The notes beneath the pieces are model-generated. The model did no database searches. It saw only the letters and a program-made list of their open reading frames with translations, and was not told where the DNA came from. DNA of 64,000 nucleotides from BJHL01 sp040378885 (GTDB taxonomy: Bacteria; Planctomycetota; Phycisphaerae; Phycisphaerales; UBA1924): assembly GCA_046316615.1 (NCBI GenBank), contig JBKDAN010000014.1, forward strand, positions 1 to 64,000, given 5' to 3'. Shown in pieces: positions 41,764 to 49,469 of this stretch. The position numbers and the translations under genes are program-made. Every line of letters starts with the position of its first letter. Positions within the stretch are counted from its first letter, which is position 1.

Positions 41764-41809
41764 CGCACGATTGTTGCGGGGTTGGCTCGCACGGTCGCTA
41801 CCCTGTTAC

Positions 41810-42541
41810 ATGGCAGACTCAGAAATCAGAAAGTCTGGGGAAGCTCAGAATCCGCTCAGCGATTTGGGTGCATGTGAGCCCATGCTCGACGCGGTATGGG
41901 GCGTGTTGACAACCGAGCCAAACACGGGTGTAGGGCTGCTGACGATTGACGGTACGTTGCTTTATGTGAACGACCAAGCAGCGAAGATTTTTCACGGTCC
42001 TGACGCGACGGCAGCGGAGTATCTGGGCAGAAAGTGGCACGACCACATGCCCGAGGATTGGACCAGGGAGCGGCTTGATCTGCTGCGGCGCATCAGCGTG
42101 TCTGGCAGGCCCGTGCTGCTGCGCAACATCTGGCGCGGGCACCAGCACTTCACGTACATCTATCCCGTTGCGCACGAGGGCGACGGGCCCGAGCTGTTTC
42201 TGACGATCACGCGGCGGGCCGAGAGTGATGAGCAAGCGGAAGAACTTGCCAAGGGCGATTACGAGTGGATTGATGCCAAAGTCGCGAATCTGGGGCCGCT
42301 TGATGTGCTGAGTGATCGCGAGCTTGAAGTGCTTGCGTTGCTGGGGCAGGGTTTGAGCGTGAGAGAAATCGCGAAGCTGCTGCACCGCAGTGAACACACG
42401 ATCGTGTCACACCGCAAGGCGGTTGGCGCGAAGCTGGGCTTGGATGACCGGGTGAAACTCGCATTGGTCGCCCGGCGCGCGGGATTGACGGTGAAGGATG
42501 TGGATCGCAAACGGGTGGAAGTCCAGGGTGCGGGCCACTGA
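41810..42541 (+). CDS. PAS domain-LuxR-type transcriptional regulator
   Basis: The start at 41810 gives 243 residues. An N-terminal PAS-like domain (about 35-145, with GVGLLTIDGTLLYVNDQAAKIF) is followed by a LuxR-type winged helix-turn-helix (about 175-235: LSDRELEVLALLGQGLSVREIAKLLHRSEHTIVSHRKAV). There is no receiver domain and no LOV-type cysteine motif. It probably binds DNA as a dimer in response to a small ligand or redox state. It is divergent from the ribBA-like gene with 46 bp between starts, so it may regulate it. The target is not known. Confidence 0.88.
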   Translation: MADSEIRKSGEAQNPLSDLGACEPMLDAVWGVLTTEPNTGVGLLTIDGTLLYVNDQAAKIFHGPDATAAEYLGRKWHDHMPEDWTRERLDLLRRISVSGRPVLLRNIWRGHQHFTYIYPVAHEGDGPELFLTITRRAESDEQAEELAKGDYEWIDAKVANLGPLDVLSDRELEVLALLGQGLSVREIAKLLHRSEHTIVSHRKAVGAKLGLDDRVKLALVARRAGLTVKDVDRKRVEVQGAGH

Positions 42542-42592
42542 GGTTGCGCGTCTGGCTTGCGTTGGCGGGCAAAATCCGGTACATTCCCCGGT

Positions 42593-43192
42593 ATGAAGAA
42601 GTATGTTGTTGCCGTTTTGTCGCTGATGGGGCTTGTCACGCTGTCGGGCTGCGCGACGCGCGGTGGCGTGGAGTGCGAGGGCGATGTCTGCGAGCGTGAG
42701 GGGCAGCCGGAAGTGACGCAAGCCGCCGACGCCGCGACGAAGGCAGCGCTGTTTGATCGCGTTGCGAAGCTGGAAGGCGAATGGATCGTTGAACTGACGC
42801 CCGAGGAAATCGCGCAATACGGGCCGCCGGCTACGAGCGTGATCAAAGTCACCAGCAGCGGCAGCATCGTGCGCGACATCATGTTCGTGGGCACGCCGCA
42901 CGAGATGACCAACGTGTATCACATGGACGGCGATGAACTGGTGATGATCCACTACTGCGCGCAGGGCAATCAGCCGCGGATGGAAGCCCAACTCAACGAC
43001 GGGCACCGGCACGCGGCGAACCAGATTCACTTTCAGTTTGACGAAGTCAGCAACCTGACCAGTGCCGACCAGAGCTACATGGGCGATGTGGTGCTGACCT
43101 TTGTGGATGACAACCACTACACGCAGAGTTGGACGCACTTCAAGGCCGGCAAGGCGGAAGCGGGTCCGGTGATTAAGTGGAAGCGGAAGTGA
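42593..43192 (+). CDS. Lipoprotein of unknown function
   Basis: The start at 42593 gives 199 residues with a signal and lipobox LSGC (MKKYVVAVLSLMGLVTLSGC). The mature part contains a YHMDGDELVMIHYCAQGNQPRME segment typical of uncharacterised proteins that may form a small beta-barrel, as in DUF1579-like lipid-binding folds. Function unknown. The stop codon lies within the first unit of an 8-bp word array. Confidence 0.82.
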   Translation: MKKYVVAVLSLMGLVTLSGCATRGGVECEGDVCEREGQPEVTQAADAATKAALFDRVAKLEGEWIVELTPEEIAQYGPPATSVIKVTSSGSIVRDIMFVGTPHEMTNVYHMDGDELVMIHYCAQGNQPRMEAQLNDGHRHAANQIHFQFDEVSNLTSADQSYMGDVVLTFVDDNHYTQSWTHFKAGKAEAGPVIKWKRK

Positions 43193-43366
43193 GCAAAGTG
43201 CCTGCGTGCGAAGTACCCGAGTGCGAAGTGCGTTTGCGTTCGGAAGGCCGCAGTGGCATCTTTCATCGCTGACGCTCTAGACATTCGAACTGCGTTTCGC
43301 TGCCCGCCAGCATGAGCAGCACGCTTGCACTTCGTACCCTCCACGCGGGCACTTGCCCTTTGCCAC
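43185..43366. repeat. Opposed 8-bp word arrays
   Basis: The left arm (43185-43232) is ggaagtga, gcaaagtg, cctgcgtg, cgaagtac, ccgagtgc, gaagtgcg. The right arm (43321-43366) runs acgcttgc, acttcgta, ccctccac, gcgggcac, ttgccctt. The arms are roughly complementary. They lie between the lipoprotein and SRPBCC genes, and the left arm includes the lipoprotein stop codon. Confidence 0.75.
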
Positions 43367-43378
43367 GGAGCCTCCACC

Positions 43379-43885
43379 ATGATCGCCTACATCATCCTCA
43401 CCATCGTCGGTCTCATCATCACGCTTGCGGGCGTCATGGGCGTGTATGGCAGCAGCCTGCCAGCGACGCACACCGCGAGCGTGAGCGTGACAGTGAACGC
43501 GTCGCGCGAGCAAGTGTGGAACCTCATCAACGACACGGATGGGTTCCCTATGTGGCTGAAGGACATCACGAAAGTAGAAACGCTGCCATCCCAGGACGGC
43601 AAGCGCGTGTTTCGGCAGTTCATGGGTCGCAACTCGTTCGTACTTGTGGAGACCATCAGCGAAGCTCCGTCGCGTGTGAAGCGGACAATCGCAGATGACA
43701 ACGGGCCGTTTACGGGGAGCTGGGACCATGTGCTGACAGATGCTGGCGACGGGCAGACGACGTTGACTGTGACGGAAGAAGGCACCATCAAGAGTGCGAT
43801 TCCGCGAGCGGTCATGAAGCTGTTCGCCGGGTACGACTACTACTTGAAGCGCATGGCCGAGCAAATCAAGTTCAAGCTTGGATGA
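43379..43885 (+). CDS. SRPBCC-family membrane-anchored protein
   Basis: A 168-residue protein with a single N-terminal transmembrane helix (about 2-22) and a START/Bet v1-like SRPBCC domain: VSVNASREQVWNLINDTDGFPMWLKDITKVE is the typical first beta-alpha segment. Such domains bind hydrophobic ligands or act as cyclases. The start at 43379 is preceded by GGAG (43367-43370). It is transcribed after the lipoprotein gene and followed by a perfect terminator. The ligand is unknown. Confidence 0.85.
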   Translation: MIAYIILTIVGLIITLAGVMGVYGSSLPATHTASVSVTVNASREQVWNLINDTDGFPMWLKDITKVETLPSQDGKRVFRQFMGRNSFVLVETISEAPSRVKRTIADDNGPFTGSWDHVLTDAGDGQTTLTVTEEGTIKSAIPRAVMKLFAGYDYYLKRMAEQIKFKLG

Positions 43886-43923
43886 GCGTGCCTGGTCTCT
43901 TGCTTGCGTGACCCAGACAGAAC

Positions 43924-43955
43924 ACAACGACCCGCGCACCGGCGCGGGTCGTTGT
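43924..43955. terminator. Rho-independent terminator
   Basis: A perfect 14-bp stem (43924-43937 with 43942-43955) with a 4-nt loop separates the convergent SRPBCC and S74 genes. Confidence 0.88.
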
Positions 43956-43977
43956 CGTTGGGCGTTCTGTGCTGCGT

Positions 43978-45699
43978 TTACTTGTCGCCGGGCTTCGCGG
44001 TCAGCGCCGCTTCCAACGCGGCAAGGCGTTCGTTGAGCGCATCGATCTGTGCGCGCTGGGCATCGTTCTGCGCCTTGAGTTCCTGAATGGCGCCGATCGC
44101 AACGACTGGCAGTTGGCTGTAGTTGACGGTCAGTGACTGTGTTGCGTCGTCGCCCAACACCAGCGAAGGCAGTACGGTGCGGACATCTTGCGCGATGAGG
44201 CCAAAGTCCGCCTCGCCTGACGCCTTCCAGCGGAAGTTCACCGGCTTGAGTTTCATCGCAGCGACGAGGTTGTTCTCAGCGAGCGTGACGTCCGTCTTGA
44301 GTCGGCCATCGCTCACTGCCGTCCAGGCTCCGGTGTTGGACAGGCGCGCGAAGCTGGGCGCGCCAAAGTTGGCGGTGTTGGTCATCTCAAGGAAGCCCGC
44401 ATCCGACAGTCGTGCCCCGCCGCGAAAGCCGGGCTGAGACGTGTTGTTCCACACCGTCTGCCAGCCCGAGCCGACCGCGCCGGTGGTCACATCCAACTTC
44501 GCGACCGGTGCGGCGGTGCCGATGCCGACATTGCCGCGTCCGTTGATCCGCATCACCTCGCGCGAAAACGCGGTGTCGAACTCCCACGTGAAGAATGCCA
44601 CGTCCGCCGAGTTGCCAAACCCCCCTGTGCTGGGCACGACCATGGACTGCATGCCCGCAAACTCCTCAACACCGCTTGGCTCGATGGCATATCCCACGCG
44701 GGCCTTCACGCCTCGGTTCCGGCTGTCATGCTGATTGACGCCGACGATGCCGCCGGTGCCAATCAGCGCACCGGGAGTGAACGCACTGGTCGCCACCGCC
44801 GTCGCGACGGTTGTGGGTGAGACCCGCTGACGCGGCGAAAGCACCACAAACCCCGAGCCTTGCGGGTTGGCTACTTCCACCTGCAACCATGTCGCGCGGT
44901 CACTGGGCACGCTGCGGCCGAAGTTCAGCGTGGTGGTGAAGATGCCGTTCTCGCCGACGGCGACGCTGCTATTGGTAATGACGTTGCTGGCGCGGTTGAC
45001 CTGGTTGTTGCTGGTGGCGGCGTCCCACAGCGAGAAGCGCATATCCGCTGTGCCCGACATGGGGTTGCCCGACGCATCGGTGAGGCGGCCCTGATACGAC
45101 AGTCCCGCGTCCAGCGGCGTGATGGGCGACGCCGGTGGACCGAAGGTGATGCTCCAGCCGCCGTTGATGATTCCGCTAGCGGAAGGCACATTGTCTCGCA
45201 CGTACAGGCTCCAAGCACCGTTGGCGTTGGTGCCGATCACGCCGCCGAACGTCGAGGCGTACGGCAGCCCGGGCGCGGGGAGCGGGAAGGCAATGGTGCC
45301 GCTCGATGGCGCGTACACGCCTTGGTCGACGATGCCGGCGATCACGGGGTTCTGCGCAATACCGCCTGCGGAGACGAAAGAGACTTCAATGCCGGGTGCC
45401 GGCGCGTTCGTGATGGGCGAGTCCATGAGCTGGATGCGCTGTCCGCCCGGACTCACCAGGAGAATGTCAACATCGGCAAGATTGGTGTGCTGTAGCCCGC
45501 GCACTGTCACCGTGACGAACTGGATCGTCGCCGGTCCGCCGCTGACATTGATGGTGCTGGGATACGGCGAGCCGCTGCCGTTGGCGGGGATGGTGATGGG
45601 TGTTGTGTTGGTATACGTCTGCGCCAGCGCGCCCGCGCTGGCCAGCAACGCCACCAGACTGACCGCCGCCGCCTTGAAAACCGTGTGTACCTGCATCAT
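43978..45699 (-). CDS. Secreted surface protein with C-terminal S74 chaperone domain (copy A)
   Basis: A pair of ATGs at 45699/45696 with AGGAG (45707-45711) upstream gives 573 residues. A Sec signal (MMQVHTVFKAAAVSLVALLASAGALAQ) precedes a P-domain-like beta region (ending GGWSITFGPP), then Gly/Thr/Asn-rich beta sequence including NGRGNVGIGTAAP. The C-terminal about 110 residues match the peptidase S74 intramolecular chaperone of phage tail spikes (SDGRLKTDV, FGLIAQDV, VNYSQLPVVAIGAIQELK), with a terminal coiled coil. S74 domains trimerise their fibre and cut themselves off. Here the host is a bacterial surface protein. The neighbour at 45940 is a paralog. Confidence 0.88.
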   Translation of the reverse strand: MMQVHTVFKAAAVSLVALLASAGALAQTYTNTTPITIPANGSGSPYPSTINVSGGPATIQFVTVTVRGLQHTNLADVDILLVSPGGQRIQLMDSPITNAPAPGIEVSFVSAGGIAQNPVIAGIVDQGVYAPSSGTIAFPLPAPGLPYASTFGGVIGTNANGAWSLYVRDNVPSASGIINGGWSITFGPPASPITPLDAGLSYQGRLTDASGNPMSGTADMRFSLWDAATSNNQVNRASNVITNSSVAVGENGIFTTTLNFGRSVPSDRATWLQVEVANPQGSGFVVLSPRQRVSPTTVATAVATSAFTPGALIGTGGIVGVNQHDSRNRGVKARVGYAIEPSGVEEFAGMQSMVVPSTGGFGNSADVAFFTWEFDTAFSREVMRINGRGNVGIGTAAPVAKLDVTTGAVGSGWQTVWNNTSQPGFRGGARLSDAGFLEMTNTANFGAPSFARLSNTGAWTAVSDGRLKTDVTLAENNLVAAMKLKPVNFRWKASGEADFGLIAQDVRTVLPSLVLGDDATQSLTVNYSQLPVVAIGAIQELKAQNDAQRAQIDALNERLAALEAALTAKPGDK

Positions 45700-45890
45700 G
45701 ACCAAGCTCCTGCGATGGGGAAGGTGCGAAGTGCGACTCCCGATACCAGCCCCTAGCGGCGTGCTGGTGTCTTTGCCTTCATGTGCCGGGCGAGAATGCT
45801 CACAAATGTGGAGAGACGCAGTGCGGAACGCCAGGCGAACAGGCTGGGCGGCGTTACACGCACCCGATTGGGCGAACGCGAAGTCCATGA

Positions 45891-45914
45891 AAAACCCGTC
45901 CGCGAGGACGGGTC
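45891..45914 (-). terminator. Rho-independent terminator of S74 copy B
   Basis: An 8-bp perfect stem (45895-45902 with 45907-45914) followed on the minus strand by TTTTT. It lies between the two S74 genes, just after the stop of the upstream one. Confidence 0.85.
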
Positions 45915-45939
45915 GGATGCACTGGAGTTGATCTACTGC

Positions 45940-47673
45940 TTACTTGCTCGCGCTGATCGCAGCCAGTGCCGCTTCCAGCTTCTCGAGCTTCGCCTTGAGG
46001 GTTTCGATCTCGCCGCGCTGTGATGCAATCTCGCTTCGCTGCGACGCAATCTCGCGTTGCTGCTCTTGGATTGCTCCAACCGCGACCACCGACAACTGGC
46101 TGTAGTTGACGGTGAGCGATTCCGTCGCTTCATCACCGACCACCAGCATCGGCAGCACGCCGCGAACGTCTTGCGCGATCAAACCAAAGTCCGGTGCGCC
46201 GGTGGCCTTCCAGCGGAAGTTCACGGGCCGCAGTTTCATCGCCGCAGCGAGGTTGTTCTCCGCGTTGCTCACGTCCATTTTCATCCGGCCATCGCTCACG
46301 GCTGTCCATGCGCCTGTGTTCGCGAGGCGGGCAAAGTTGGGCGTCGTGAGATTGGCGGTGTTGGTCATCTCGAAGAAACCCGCATCCGAGAGTCTCGCTC
46401 CGCCGCGGAACGTGGGGGCCACAGTGTTGTTCCACACCGTCTGCCAACCCGCGCCGATGCCGCCCGTGGTCACATCCAGCTTCGCCAGCGGCGCGGCGGT
46501 GCCGATGCCGACGTTGCCCCGTCCGTTGATCCGCATGATTTCACGCGATGTCGCGGTGTCGCATTCCCACGTGAAGAAGCCCAGGTCGGCGGAGTTACCG
46601 CAGCCTGCGGTGCCCGGCGCGACGATCGTCTGCATCCCCGCAAACTCGGTGAGGCCGGCCCTGTCAATTGCCCAACCCACGCGAGCCTTGACGCCCCGGT
46701 TGAGCGGGTCATGTTGGTTCACGCCGTTGTTGCCGTTATTGCCCACCAAGGCCCCCGCCGCGAATGGCGCGCTTGCCACTTTGGCGGCCAGCGGCGACGA
46801 ACTCAGCGGCTGACGCGGCGAGAGTGTGACAAATGCAGAGCCCGGCGGGTTGGCAACCTCGATCTCCACCCACGACTTGCGGTCTGTGGGCACGACGTTG
46901 CCGAGATTGACGCTGGCCGTGAACAGCCCATCGGTCACCGGCACATTGCTGACGGTCACAGGCGTGCCCAAACGATTAGTGAAGGCGAGTCCGCCACTGG
47001 CAGCATCCCACACCGCAAAGCGAACGTCGGCATTGCCCGTGATCGGCGAGCCGCCCGCGTCTTTGAGTACGCCCTGATACGTGAAACCGCCGTCCAGCGG
47101 TGTTGGCGCCGTAGGCGGAGCCGAGAAGGTGATGCTCCAGCCTCCAGCAATCGAACCAGAGTCAACCGCGAAGTCGTCCACGACAAACAATCGCCACTGC
47201 CCGTTGGCGTTGGTGCTCGTCAGGCTGCTGAAATCCGCGGCATACGGCAGGCCGGGGGCCGGGGCGGGGAGTGCGTTCGACCCTCCTGAGGGTGCGTAGT
47301 AGCCCCCCGCAACGATGCCAGAAGCCTGCGAAAGCCCGCCAGCGGTGACGTAACCGACGGTCATGCCCGGCGCGGCGGCGAATCCTGAAGGACGATTCGC
47401 GAGCTGTATCTTCTGTCCGCCCGGTCCCACCAGCAGCATGCGAAGGTCGCCGAACGACGTGTGTGTCAAGCCATTGAGCGTGACGGTGACGAACTGAATG
47501 GACGCAGGCCCGCCCGTCACGTTAATGATGCTGGGATACGGGTTTGCCGCGCCGCGATCGGGAATGCCGATCGGGGCCGTGTTGCTGAAGGTCTGCCCCA
47601 GCGCACCTGCGCTTGCCACCAGAGACACGAGACTCGCCGCCGCCAGTTTGACTGCTGTACGCAACTGCATCAT
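45940..47673 (-). CDS. Secreted surface protein with C-terminal S74 chaperone domain (copy B)
   Basis: Starts at ATG 47673 or 47670 with AAGGGAAG upstream; 577 residues. Organisation is the same as copy A: signal (MMQLRTAVKLAAASLVSLVASAGALGQ), P-domain-like N-terminal part ending GGWSITFSAPP, middle beta region with the shared NGRGNVGIGTAAPLAKLDV, and a C-terminal S74 chaperone (SDGRMKMDV, FGLIAQDV, VNYSQLSVVAVGAIQEQ). The last part repeats EIASQR units (a coiled coil). The two copies are clearly tandem duplicates but with diverged middle regions. The frame reading on to 48708 goes into the rlmN antisense and is rejected. Confidence 0.88.
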   Translation of the reverse strand: MMQLRTAVKLAAASLVSLVASAGALGQTFSNTAPIGIPDRGAANPYPSIINVTGGPASIQFVTVTLNGLTHTSFGDLRMLLVGPGGQKIQLANRPSGFAAAPGMTVGYVTAGGLSQASGIVAGGYYAPSGGSNALPAPAPGLPYAADFSSLTSTNANGQWRLFVVDDFAVDSGSIAGGWSITFSAPPTAPTPLDGGFTYQGVLKDAGGSPITGNADVRFAVWDAASGGLAFTNRLGTPVTVSNVPVTDGLFTASVNLGNVVPTDRKSWVEIEVANPPGSAFVTLSPRQPLSSSPLAAKVASAPFAAGALVGNNGNNGVNQHDPLNRGVKARVGWAIDRAGLTEFAGMQTIVAPGTAGCGNSADLGFFTWECDTATSREIMRINGRGNVGIGTAAPLAKLDVTTGGIGAGWQTVWNNTVAPTFRGGARLSDAGFFEMTNTANLTTPNFARLANTGAWTAVSDGRMKMDVSNAENNLAAAMKLRPVNFRWKATGAPDFGLIAQDVRGVLPMLVVGDEATESLTVNYSQLSVVAVGAIQEQQREIASQRSEIASQRGEIETLKAKLEKLEAALAAISASK

Positions 47674-47934
47674 GAGCCACTTCCCTTCGACAAAGGAGCC
47701 GACACTACATCCCCTGACATGACTCAGTAGCGCGAAGCAGGCGCGCGGTGCGACAGCCACGGCGTGGAATCTGCTGAGATTTGGCGGGACGGTGCACCTC
47801 GAACGAGGGGAGACGAGCGAGGACACTTTTGGGACGTTGCGGGCTGCTGCTGCCGCATCGCACAACGCTGGATTTCCTCCGCTTCTCCTCCGCTCCTCCG
47901 CGACCCGGCCTCTGCTTCTACGATTCTGCTCTTC

Positions 47935-49293
47935 ATGCACCGTCCCAGCCGCCGCACTTCTGACAAGCCCCTCCCCAGTCCGCTTGGCGTGACGGCGGAG
48001 GAGTTCGTGCGCGAAGCCGCCGGGCATCTGATTTTTCGGGGCGAGGGGAGCACGAACGGGGCGATTGCGTTGTATCGCGCCGTGTTTCGCGAGGGACCAG
48101 TGGGGGCGGCGGACGCGTTCGAGCTTCTGGGTATCAAACTGCCGACCATCGTGCGCGAACTGCGCGAAGAGAGCGCCGAGGGCGAAGTCATCAAGTTCCT
48201 CAGCCGCATCGAGCGCATGACAACGGTGGGCGTGGGCGGCGATGCCATCACGCTCGCACCATCGAGTGCGGACCTTGCTCAGCGGCTCGAGCATCTCGAA
48301 ATCGAAAGCGTCCTCATCCCCATGCGCGGCTCGGCGGGCCGCACCAAGTACACGCTCTGCGTCAGCAGCCAGGTGGGCTGCGCCATGGGCTGCACCTTCT
48401 GCGAAACCGCGCAGATGGGTTTGGTGCGGAGTTTGTCTGCGGCGGAGATTGTGGGGCAGTGGTACGCGGCGAAGCATGTGGTGAGCAGAGAGGCACTGGG
48501 CACTGGGGACTGGGCACTGGGGGAAAGGCAGGACGACATAGCGCGTGCGTCGGTCGCGCGGCCCTCTGTTTCTCCACCAGTGCCCAGTGCCCAGTCCCCA
48601 GTGCCTTCCCCCGCGAACATCGTCTTCATGGGCATGGGCGAGCCCCTCGACAACTACGACAATGTCGTGCAGGCAATCGCCGTGTTGAAGGATCACAACG
48701 CGGCTCACCTGGCGGTGAGCAATATCACGGTGAGCACGGTGGGGCGGGTGGATGGGCTGCGGAAGCTAGCGAAGCACGTGGAGCAGCCGGGGTGGCATCG
48801 GCTGGGGATTGCGTTCAGTTTGAATTCGCCCAATGACGCTGATCGCGGGCAGATCATGCCCATTACCAAGAAGTACTCGCTGCGCGATGTGCAGGATGCG
48901 CTGGTCGCATGGCCGCGCTATGCGGGCAACAAGATTTGCGTCGAGTACGTCTTGATCCCCACGCAAAACGACTCGCGCGAGCATGCGAAACAGATCGCGG
49001 AGTTCATCCGGCCCTTCGGCCTGCACAAATCCGCCAGCGGTAACGACAGCAACGGCAGCGTCCGCGCGGTTTTGAATCTCATTCCGTATAACCCGCGCCG
49101 CAATAGCCCGTGGCCCGCGCCCACAGAAGAGCACGTCGAGCAGTTCATGACATGGCTGGAAGAAGAAGGCGTCTTCGTGAAGCGCCGCCGCACCAAAGGC
49201 CGGCAGATGATGGGGGCGTGCGGCCAACTGGGGACGGAGCAGATCAGGCGGCGGAAGGTGGTTGTGACGGTTGGTGGAGAAGTGACGAAGTGA
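47935..49293 (+). CDS. rlmN: 23S rRNA (adenine(2503)-C2)-methyltransferase, RlmN/Cfr family
   Basis: A radical-SAM enzyme that methylates C2 of A2503 in 23S rRNA (and A37 in some tRNAs). The start at 47935 gives 452 residues, about 80-100 longer than usual. The cluster cysteines are Cys149, Cys153 and Cys156 (CAMGCTFC), and the mechanistic C-terminal Cys429 sits in MGACGQL. A 42-codon segment at 185-226 between EIVGQWYAAKHVV and NIVFMGMGEP is an in-frame repeat insertion (see the word array at 48487-48612). The stop codon falls in the next word array. The frame continues upstream to 47764 without family support. Confidence 0.93.
   Translation: MHRPSRRTSDKPLPSPLGVTAEEFVREAAGHLIFRGEGSTNGAIALYRAVFREGPVGAADAFELLGIKLPTIVRELREESAEGEVIKFLSRIERMTTVGVGGDAITLAPSSADLAQRLEHLEIESVLIPMRGSAGRTKYTLCVSSQVGCAMGCTFCETAQMGLVRSLSAAEIVGQWYAAKHVVSREALGTGDWALGERQDDIARASVARPSVSPPVPSAQSPVPSPANIVFMGMGEPLDNYDNVVQAIAVLKDHNAAHLAVSNITVSTVGRVDGLRKLAKHVEQPGWHRLGIAFSLNSPNDADRGQIMPITKKYSLRDVQDALVAWPRYAGNKICVEYVLIPTQNDSREHAKQIAEFIRPFGLHKSASGNDSNGSVRAVLNLIPYNPRRNSPWPAPTEEHVEQFMTWLEEEGVFVKRRRTKGRQMMGACGQLGTEQIRRRKVVVTVGGEVTK
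48487..48612. repeat. Opposed 7-bp word arrays inserted in-frame in rlmN
   Basis: The left arm (48492-48526) is ggcactg, ggcactg, gggactg, ggcactg, ggggaaa. The right arm (48578-48612) is cagtgcc, cagtgcc, cagtccc, cagtgcc, ttccccc. A 21-bp core of the two arms is perfectly complementary. The segment of 126 nt is exactly 42 codons and keeps the rlmN frame open. Confidence 0.92.
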
Positions 49294-49384
49294 CAAAGTG
49301 ACGCAGTAACGAAGTGGGGAGGACGCACCAAGCCCGCATATTTTCCACTTCGTCACTGCGTGACACCGTAACTTCGTCACTCTT
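49279..49384. repeat. Opposed 8-bp word arrays after rlmN
   Basis: The left arm (49279-49318) is gaagtgac, gaagtgac, aaagtgac, gcagtaac, gaagtggg and includes the rlmN stop. The right arm (49345-49384) is ccacttcg, tcactgcg, tgacaccg, taacttcg, tcactctt. They form an imperfect 40-bp stem with a 26-nt loop and may also help to end the rlmN transcript. Confidence 0.88.
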
Positions 49385-49469
49385 TCCCCGAATACCCTCC
49401 CACACCCCGCGTGCCCTGAGCGGCGGTGGTTCGATTTGGCACACGTCAGGGCCTGTGAAAGGACATTGC

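Noticed and set aside
43978..47673. Prophage tail fibre region
   Set aside because: Signal peptides are present on both proteins and no phage structural, lysis or integrase genes lie nearby.
48487..48612. Frameshift or pseudogene in rlmN
   Set aside because: The insertion is exactly 42 codons and the frame with all cysteines continues on both sides.
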